A stretch of DNA of 9,712 nucleotides from Eubacterium sp. CAG:252 (lineage in GTDB: Bacteria > Bacillota > Clostridia > Lachnospirales > Lachnospiraceae), in NCBI GenBank assembly GCA_000436535.1, contig FR886233.1:1-9712 (forward strand), read 5' to 3'. Positions 1 to 5,700 of the stretch are shown one piece after another. The notes beneath the pieces are model-generated. The model had not been told where the DNA came from. It did no database searches and worked only from the letters and a program-made list of their open reading frames with translations. The translations under genes and the position numbers were made by a program. How positions within the stretch are numbered: the first letter of the stretch is position 1; each line of letters begins with the position of its first letter.

Positions 1-1
1 T

Positions 2-1141
2 GGCGCTGTAGTGTGCAGCCAGTATATAGGAAAAGGTAAAGATGGTGAGTCTAAAAAGTCAGGCGCACAGCTTGAAACGGTTTTGATGATATTTTCTGTT
101 ATAATGACAGCGTTGTCAGTTTCATTTACAAGACCACTGCTTAAGATGATATTCGGAACAGTTGAAGAGTCAGTTATGGACTGCGCAGTGCTGTACTTTA
201 TGATAACAGCGCTTTCGTATCCATTTCTTGGAATGTATAATGCGGGTGCGGCGATATTCAGAAGTGTCGGCAACAGTAAAGTCAGTATGAATATAAGCAT
301 CCTTATGAATGTGATTAATGTAGCTGGAAATGCGTTGTTTGTATTTGTATTTAAGTGGAGTGTAGCCGGGGTTGCGCTTTCTACTGCGCTCAGCCGTGTG
401 GCAGCAGGTATCGTTATGTCAGTGCTTGTGTGTGGTAAGACAAACCCTGTAAGAATAGACCATATAAAGTACTTTATTCCTGACTGGAACTATATAAAGA
501 AGATTCTTACAATAGGTATTCCGTCCGGCATTGAAAATGGTATGTTCCAGATAGGCAAGCTTATGGTTGTAAGTATGGTCGCTACATTTGGAACAGCATC
601 AACAGCAGCCAATTCAGTAGGTTATACAGTTATTGATTTTGCCAATATTCCTGCAGCTTCTATGGGACTTGCCCTTATAACGGTTGTAGGACAGTGCATA
701 GGCGCAGGTGAGAAGGAACAGGCAAAAATGTATACAAAAAAGGTGCTGTGGTGGTCTTATATTGGTGACTGGGCGTGCAATATCCCGCTGTTTTTTATGG
801 CAGGCTTTATAGCATCTTGGTTTCATCTGTCAGCAGAGGCAACACAGATTACAGTTACTATATTAAGATGTTTTAATGTTGTATCACTTTTTATATGGCC
901 GATTTCATTTACATTGTCGAATCCTTTAAGGGCATCGGGCGATGTGAAGTATACTATGACGGTCAGCATTATATCTATGTGGCTTTTCCGTGTCGGCAGC
1001 AGTTATATATTCGGAGTCGTACTTGGACTTGGCGTGCTTGGTGTATGGATTGGAATGTTTGTGGACTGGGCTGCGAGGTCAGCGTGCTTTGTTATAAGAT
1101 TTATAAGTGGAAAATGGCTTGAGAGAGGGTCATTGGCGTAG
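2..1141 (+). CDS. MATE-family efflux transporter, 3' part (5' end outside window)
   Basis: This is an integral membrane antiporter of the MATE (multidrug and toxic compound extrusion) family, which exports cationic drugs or metabolites in exchange for Na+ or H+. The reading frame is open to the left edge, and the first residues read GAVVCSQYIGKGK, which matches the conserved N-lobe motif (SQ..G.G) that normally lies about 60-80 residues into a protein of about 450. The 379 residues seen are therefore a truncated gene; the GTG at 11 is an internal Val codon. Many hydrophobic segments follow. The second half repeats the family pattern: GIPSGIEN near nt 514-537, then a Gly-rich stretch and VGQCIGAGEKEQA near nt 685-723, the C-lobe counterpart of the first motif. 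It ends with TAG at 1139-1141. No partner gene or regulator is visible. Family is confident; substrate is unknown. Confidence 0.93.
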   Translation, partial: GAVVCSQYIGKGKDGESKKSGAQLETVLMIFSVIMTALSVSFTRPLLKMIFGTVEESVMDCAVLYFMITALSYPFLGMYNAGAAIFRSVGNSKVSMNISILMNVINVAGNALFVFVFKWSVAGVALSTALSRVAAGIVMSVLVCGKTNPVRIDHIKYFIPDWNYIKKILTIGIPSGIENGMFQIGKLMVVSMVATFGTASTAANSVGYTVIDFANIPAASMGLALITVVGQCIGAGEKEQAKMYTKKVLWWSYIGDWACNIPLFFMAGFIASWFHLSAEATQITVTILRCFNVVSLFIWPISFTLSNPLRASGDVKYTMTVSIISMWLFRVGSSYIFGVVLGLGVLGVWIGMFVDWAARSACFVIRFISGKWLERGSLA

Positions 1142-1145
1142 ATTG

Positions 1146-1170
1146 TTATAAAAATAAATGTATTTTATAA
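1146..1170 (+). terminator. weak AT-only hairpin just after the MATE gene
   Basis: TTATAAAA-type and TATTTTATAA arms can form an AT-only stem with a one-base bulge, five bases after the transporter stop codon. There is no G+C in the stem and no U-tract behind it, so it would be a poor intrinsic terminator. It is the only candidate for ending the transporter transcript before the next promoter-like sequence. Position supports it more than structure does. Confidence 0.2.
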
Positions 1171-1178
1171 ATAAGTGG

Positions 1179-1207
1179 TTGCGATATTAAAATATATATG
1201 ATATTCT
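1179..1207 (+). promoter_or_regulatory. candidate sigma-A promoter with extended -10
   Basis: TTGCGA (1179-1184) lies 17 bases before TATTCT (1202-1207). The -10 is preceded by TGA, an extended -10 (TGN) signature. Both boxes match consensus at four of six positions. Transcription would start near 1214, inside the palindrome at 1203-1231, and would give a leader of roughly 290 nt before the nuclease gene. In AT-rich DNA such matches occur by chance, so the call rests on spacing, the TGN and the overlap with the palindrome. Confidence 0.35.
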
Positions 1208-1231
1208 ATGAGTATAGTATACTAATAGAAT
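1203..1231. promoter_or_regulatory. 29-bp near-perfect palindrome, operator-like
   Basis: The sequence is symmetric about G1217. ATTCTAT (1203-1209) is the reverse complement of ATAGAAT (1225-1231), and AGTATA (1211-1216) is the reverse complement of TATACT (1218-1223). Only the pair 1210/1224 (G/A) is mismatched, so 13 of 14 positions per arm pair. There is no loop, which suits a dimeric DNA-binding protein better than an RNA hairpin. It overlaps the -10 and predicted start of the promoter-like sequence at 1179-1207, a common place for a repressor site. The binding protein is unknown. Confidence 0.4.
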
Positions 1232-1298
1232 TAATACAAAGGCAGTACGAATTGCAAAAGGTACTTATAAAGCATTTGCAGATATATAATAGAAAGAA

Positions 1299-1342
1299 TG
1301 TCATACAGTCAGAGAAGTAAAGCGTTCTTTGATTGTATGACA
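1299..1342 (+). other. 18-bp RNA hairpin in the leader of the nuclease gene
   Basis: Arms 1299-1316 and 1325-1342 pair at all 18 positions if read as RNA, around an 8-base loop (GTAAAGCG). Two of the pairs are G·U, so the structure is perfect as + strand RNA but not as DNA. No U-run follows (GTATATATAC), so it is not a standard intrinsic terminator. It could be an attenuation or processing element, an unrecognised small RNA, or a remnant of a small mobile repeat. The 342-base interval 1142-1483 holds no gene that I can support. Confidence 0.5.
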
Positions 1343-1408
1343 GTATATATACATTTGTGTAATATAAGAGATGGCAGTTGTGTTTAATGCCTGTATTCTA
1401 AATTCTAA

Positions 1409-1420
1409 GCTGAATTCAGC
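1409..1420. repeat. 12-bp perfect palindrome (GCTGAATTCAGC)
   Basis: A perfect 12-bp inverted repeat with no loop lies 87 bases before the nuclease start codon. It could be a protein-binding site. No other copy was seen in this window, and a single short palindrome carries little weight. Confidence 0.25.
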
Positions 1421-1507
1421 ATCAAAGATATTTCCCAAACAATAAAATAATTAAATAAGGAACAATATTGATAATAAGTATGTATGTATTATGCAGAAAG
1501 GCGCAAA

Positions 1508-2482
1508 ATGGCTTATAATAAGAACAGCAGGACTTATGATGATGTTATTGTAAAAGAGTTCTGGAGGGATAATGACAGATTTGCAGACCTTTTTAATGCA
1601 GTTTTGTTTAAAGGAAAGTGTGTTATAAAGGCAGATGAATTGCAGGAAATGGATACAGATGTATCAGGAACAATTAAAGTTAAAGATTATAAAGAAACTT
1701 TAAAAAGAGCAAGAGATGTTGTCAAAAAATATTACAATGGCATAGAATTTAATATATTAGGGCTGGAGATGCAGGAAAAAGTACATCTTGCAATGCCATT
1801 AAGAACAATGGTATATGATGCACTTGGATATATTAAAGAGTATAATCAGATAAGGCAGAAGAATATGGAATCTGGCTATAAAGGAAGTGACAAAGAAGAA
1901 TTCCTGTCGGGGCTTAAGTATTCTGACAGATTTCATCCTATAATAACGATAGTATTTTATTATGGAGAGAAAAAATGGAACGGACCAACAAGCCTTAGCG
2001 ATATGATGGTTGATATGCCGGCAGAGATTAAGGAAATGTTTAACGATTACCACATTAATCTCATACAAGCAGGTGACCAGAAGACATATAACTTTAATAA
2101 TGACGATGTAAAGGCATTGTTTGATATTATACACAGCATCTACAATAAAGATTTTGAGTATTTGGCGCAAAAATATGCCAATAAATCATTATCTGTTGAT
2201 TTTATTGATATGATAGGCAGGATTACAGGAACAAAAAATCTTATAATAACATCGGATGATGTAAGGAAAGGCAAGGTGGTTAAAGTGGAAATGTGGAGTG
2301 CAATGAAAGAATTCAGGGAAGGCGGCCGACTTGAAGGCAGGCTTGAGGGCAAAGACCAGGCGATGTTAGAGAGTATAAAGGCACTTATGAGAAAGCTGAA
2401 CCAGTCAGAGGAGGAAGCTATGGATACACTTGATATAGGCGAGGAGGACAGGGAAAGGTATCATAAGATGCTTAACGGCTAA
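1508..2482 (+). CDS. Rpn-family recombination-promoting nuclease / putative transposase (PD-(D/E)XK)
   Basis: A 324-residue protein of the Rpn (YhgA-like, formerly Transposase_31) family. Known members are PD-(D/E)XK DNA endonucleases that promote RecA-independent recombination and are often present in many copies per genome. Visible hallmarks are the N-terminal RFADLFNAVLF segment, the acid of ARD (D70), the E-x-Q of GLEMQEKVHLAMPLR (E87, Q89), the conserved YDALGY that follows, HPIITIVFYYG near the middle, and a C-terminal tail with Gly/Arg/Glu repeats (GGRLEGRLEGK) and an NQSEEEAM stretch. The start at 1508 is preferred because AGAAAGG (1495-1501) lies six bases upstream. The in-frame ATG at 1484 would add eight residues but lacks a well-spaced binding site. 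The frame is intact with the acidic residues present, so it is probably active. No terminal inverted repeats or target-site duplications were found, as expected for this family. A terminator follows. Confidence 0.88.
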   Translation: MAYNKNSRTYDDVIVKEFWRDNDRFADLFNAVLFKGKCVIKADELQEMDTDVSGTIKVKDYKETLKRARDVVKKYYNGIEFNILGLEMQEKVHLAMPLRTMVYDALGYIKEYNQIRQKNMESGYKGSDKEEFLSGLKYSDRFHPIITIVFYYGEKKWNGPTSLSDMMVDMPAEIKEMFNDYHINLIQAGDQKTYNFNNDDVKALFDIIHSIYNKDFEYLAQKYANKSLSVDFIDMIGRITGTKNLIITSDDVRKGKVVKVEMWSAMKEFREGGRLEGRLEGKDQAMLESIKALMRKLNQSEEEAMDTLDIGEEDRERYHKMLNG

Positions 2483-2491
2483 AAATATGAT

Positions 2492-2539
2492 GGGCAAAAG
2501 GACAAAATTATTCGTGTTTATGCGATGAGGCTTTTGTCC
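2492..2539 (+). other. hairpin with two alternative left arms after the nuclease gene
   Basis: The 3' arm CTTTTGTCC (2531-2539) can pair with GGACAAAA (2500-2507, 8 bp perfect) or with the adjacent GGGCAAAAG (2492-2500, 9 bp with one G·U). The loop is 24 to 30 bases and no U-run follows. It may only be a 3'-UTR structure that shields the message before the terminator at 2564. Chance is a real alternative. Confidence 0.25.
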
Positions 2540-2563
2540 GTAACATTTTAATATTAATAACAG

Positions 2564-2614
2564 GCTCTTAAATTGTGGTGTACCGGTATACAACAAAAAT
2601 TTAAGAGCTTTTTT
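2564..2614 (+). terminator. intrinsic terminator of the nuclease gene
   Basis: GCTCTTAAATT (2564-2574) and AATTTAAGAGC (2598-2608) form a perfect 11-bp stem directly followed by six T (2609-2614). The 23-base loop contains a smaller GTGTAC/GTATAC hairpin (2578-2591) that can stack inside. It lies 81 bases past the nuclease stop and isolates the pectate lyase gene from upstream transcription. Confidence 0.8.
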
Positions 2615-2698
2615 ATATTATTTTCATCAGTTTTGTACAAATTATCCAAAATAAAACTAGCGATACCGCCGAAAATGTGGAAAATACTCAAATAATCA

Positions 2699-2727
2699 TT
2701 GATTTTTGTGGACAAAAATGAGATACT
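2699..2727 (+). promoter_or_regulatory. candidate promoter of the pectate lyase gene with operator-like palindrome
   Basis: TTGATT (2699-2704) is spaced 17 bases from GATACT (2722-2727); each matches the sigma-A consensus at four of six bases. The spacer is largely filled by an 18-bp inverted repeat, ATTTTTGT-GG-ACAAAAAT (2702-2719), which overlaps the end of the -35. A dimeric repressor bound there would block RNA polymerase. The predicted start point is near 2734, giving a leader of about 65 bases. No regulator gene is nearby. The palindrome is directly visible; its role is inferred. Confidence 0.4.
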
Positions 2728-2736
2728 AAACATAAA

Positions 2737-2762
2737 GTTCGGTTGAGGTGACTTCGCCGGAT
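2737..2762 (+). other. 5'-leader stem-loop of the pectate lyase mRNA
   Basis: Bases 2737-2744 and 2746-2748 pair with 2754-2762 and neighbouring bases to give about 11 pairs (core CGG/CCG and GAGG/CTTC, with G·U pairs and one bulged T), with a 3-base loop at 2750-2752. It begins within a few bases of the predicted transcription start. A hairpin at the 5' terminus is known to protect some bacterial mRNAs from decay, which would suit a 5-kb transcript. It stops 24 bases before the ribosome binding site, so it does not occlude it. Confidence 0.35.
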
Positions 2763-2786
2763 ACAACGGGTATACCGTAATATATT

Positions 2787-2792
2787 AGGAGG
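2787..2792 (+). promoter_or_regulatory. consensus ribosome binding site of the pectate lyase gene
   Basis: A perfect AGGAGG sits six bases before the ATG at 2799. It is the strongest Shine-Dalgarno sequence in the window and fixes the start codon, which is also followed at once by a signal peptide. It points to efficient translation. Confidence 0.85.
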
Positions 2793-2798
2793 TAAGTT

Positions 2799-5700
2799 AT
2801 GAAGAGACAGACAAAACGCAGAATAATGGCGTTAGTTATGGCTGCTTTGATGGTAGTTGGATTGATTCCTACAGGATTCACAGCAATAACAGCAAAGGCT
2901 AGTGCTGGAAAGAAATATTCTTTTGAAGCATCAAGTCTGGAAGCGGCTTCGGCAGGCAAGTTTAAAGATAGCGAAACTGTCAAGGCAGGAACAGATGATT
3001 ATTTTACACTTTATATGAGTGCAAAAACTAAGATTGATTCAAGTTCAAAGACATGGGATGATGGATATAAGTCAGAACAGCGAGTTAATTTTGGCGGAAA
3101 AGCTGATTTAGGAAATATGAAGAATCTTATATCTTTTAAGACAGATGGTGCCGCTAAAGTTAAAGTATGGTGGGCTGAAGGTGGAGATGATAACCGAGAA
3201 GTTGTAATCTATAATGCATCTGGAGCTGAAGTTGCAAAGACACAGGCAAAGGCAGCTAAGAATGCAGCTGTATGCTCAGAACTTGATATTGCTGAGGCAG
3301 GAACATACTATCTTGGTGGAGATATTAATAACAATTATTTTTTCAGAGTTGATGTTGAAGAGGCTGCTGCAAATGTAGAGCCAGTTGTCAATGAATATGA
3401 TTTAGAAGCAACAAGTCTGGAAGCAGCTGCAGCAGGTAAGTTTAAAGATGGTGAAACTGTTACAGCAGGAACAGATAATTATTTTACACTTTATATGAGT
3501 GCAAAAACAAAAATCGATTCAAGTTCAAAGACATGGGAAGACGGATATAAGTCAGAACAGAGAGTAAACTTTGGTGGAAAAGCTGATTTAGAAAATATGA
3601 AAAATATGATAGCATTTAAAACCGAAGGAACAGCAAAAGTAAAGATCTGGTGGGTTGAAGGTGGAGAGGATAACCGAGAAGTTGTTATCTACAATACATC
3701 AGGTCAGGAAGTTGCAAAGACAGATGCAAAGGCAGCAAAGAATGCAGCTGTTTACTCAGAACTTGAACTCACAGAAGCAGGAACATATTATCTTGGTGGA
3801 GATATTAATAACAATTACTTCTTTAGAGTAAAGGTTGTAGATACAGTAGGCGGCAGTGATACACCAGTTGTCAGAAAAGATTGGGCAGATGTTGCTGCAC
3901 CAGTAATAGGAACTATTACACAGAGCAAAGCAGACATAGATGTTCCATTTGATATGGTTATAGGTAACGATGGTGCTGATAAGGTAGTAGTTACTATGAC
4001 AGACGAAGCTGGAAAAACAGTAGATTCTAAGAATTATGCAATGGAAGGTGAAAATGGAAAGGTTACATTTACACCAAGTAAATCAGGCAAATATACATTT
4101 GCTGTAAATGCAGTTCGTGATGGGGAAGAAGACAAGGCATGTGCAGAGGTTAAGAGTTTTGATTATGTACTTCCATTAGGAACAACTACAATAGGTTCTG
4201 TATATAGTAAGGGTAATGGTGTAATTGCAATAGAGTGGTCAGCTGTAGATGAAGCTGATTCATATACAGTTGAGTATACAGCAGATGGTAAGAACTGGAC
4301 AAGAGCTGATGCTGGCAATAATACAGAAGCAACAGTTTCAGGACTTACAGTTGGTACTAAGTATACAGTAAGAGTTATTACTAATAGGGGAGAAGAAACA
4401 ACAGTATCTAGTGAAGCAGAAGTGACAGCCACAAAAGAAGCACAGCAGAAATGGGGACAGATTACTTATGGTAATGGTGCCAACGCATCTAAGGACAGCT
4501 TCACAGGTTCAGCTAATGATGGAAAGGTAACTATCAAGAGTGCAAGTGGTAAGTTAGTTCCAGCTTCATTCGATGGAGTGTCATTCTATTATACAGCAGT
4601 TCCTGCATCACAGAACTTTACATTAAGAGCTAAGGTAACAGTTGATTCTTGGACATTATCTAATGGACAGGAAGGTTTTGGTCTTATGGCTACAGATAAG
4701 TTAGGTGGTTCTGGATGGAACAACTCATACATGGCAGTAGCTTCTAAGGCAGAATATTACTGGAACGAAGAAACAAAGGAAGTAACAACAGACAGTTCAG
4801 CAACAAAGATATCTCAGAAGATTGGTCTTGCATCACAGGAAAAGACAGGTGTGACAAAGGATAACATTGCTGCTATTGAAGCTAATGATACAGCAACTGT
4901 TCAGGCGAACTTTAAGTCAACATCTTATCCACTTGAGCAGAGATATCCAGAGGCTAAGAACATAATAGGTAATTCTACTAATACACCAGCAGATGCTGGA
5001 AATATTACAGAGATGTACCTTACAATCCAGAAGAATAATACAGGTTACTTTGTAACTTATGAATCAGCAGATGGTTCATATTCAACAACAAAGAAGTATT
5101 ATGATACTGAGGCGCTTGAAAGAATTGATTCTGATTATGTATATGCAGGTTTCTTTGCATCAAGAAATGCAACAGCAACATTCTCAGATATAACATTTAA
5201 AACTATTGACCCTAAGGATGATGCAGCAGCAGAAGAAAGACCAGTTCAAAAGGTAGCTGTTAATACATATGTACAGTCTGCAAAGGCAACAGGTTTAGAA
5301 GATTATACATTCTTATTCTCTGCTAACTGTGATGGTTTATTAACAATCAATGATGCTGATGGCAATGCAGTTGCAAAGGATGTAGAAGTTAAGGCTGATA
5401 CACTTGTTAAGCCAGCAGATGTTAAGCTTACAAAGGGTGATAACAACTATAAGATATACTTCACACCATCAAAGGATTATAAGCCAAATGGTGAATTCTC
5501 AGCTATGGAATCTTATGAAACTGTAGTTATTGACCATAAGGTAACTTATAAGACATATGGTGAGGCAGGACAGTCACTCTGGGTTGCTCCAGATGCAAAC
5601 GGATGTGGTTCTAAGGATGAGCCAATGAGTATATATGAAGCTATTAAGTATGTGATGCCTTCACAGCAGATTATACTTAAGGAAGGTACATATAAGCTTA

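Noticed and set aside
11..1141. GTG at 11 as the true start of the transporter
   Set aside because: It falls inside the conserved GAVVCSQ motif and the frame stays open to the window edge, so the gene begins upstream.
1484..1507. ATG at 1484 as the start of the nuclease
   Set aside because: The nearest purine-rich site is over 20 bases upstream, while the ATG at 1508 has AGAAAGG at six bases.
1799..2170. - strand open frame of 123 residues within the nuclease gene
   Set aside because: It fully overlaps a conserved gene and has no recognisable motif or start signal.
1508..2482. Rpn gene as part of an insertion sequence with terminal repeats
   Set aside because: I found no matching inverted ends or target duplications; the family normally lacks them.
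2632..2641. TTTGTACAAA palindrome before the lyase
   Set aside because: Only 10 bp in AT-rich DNA and far from the candidate promoter, so chance is likely.
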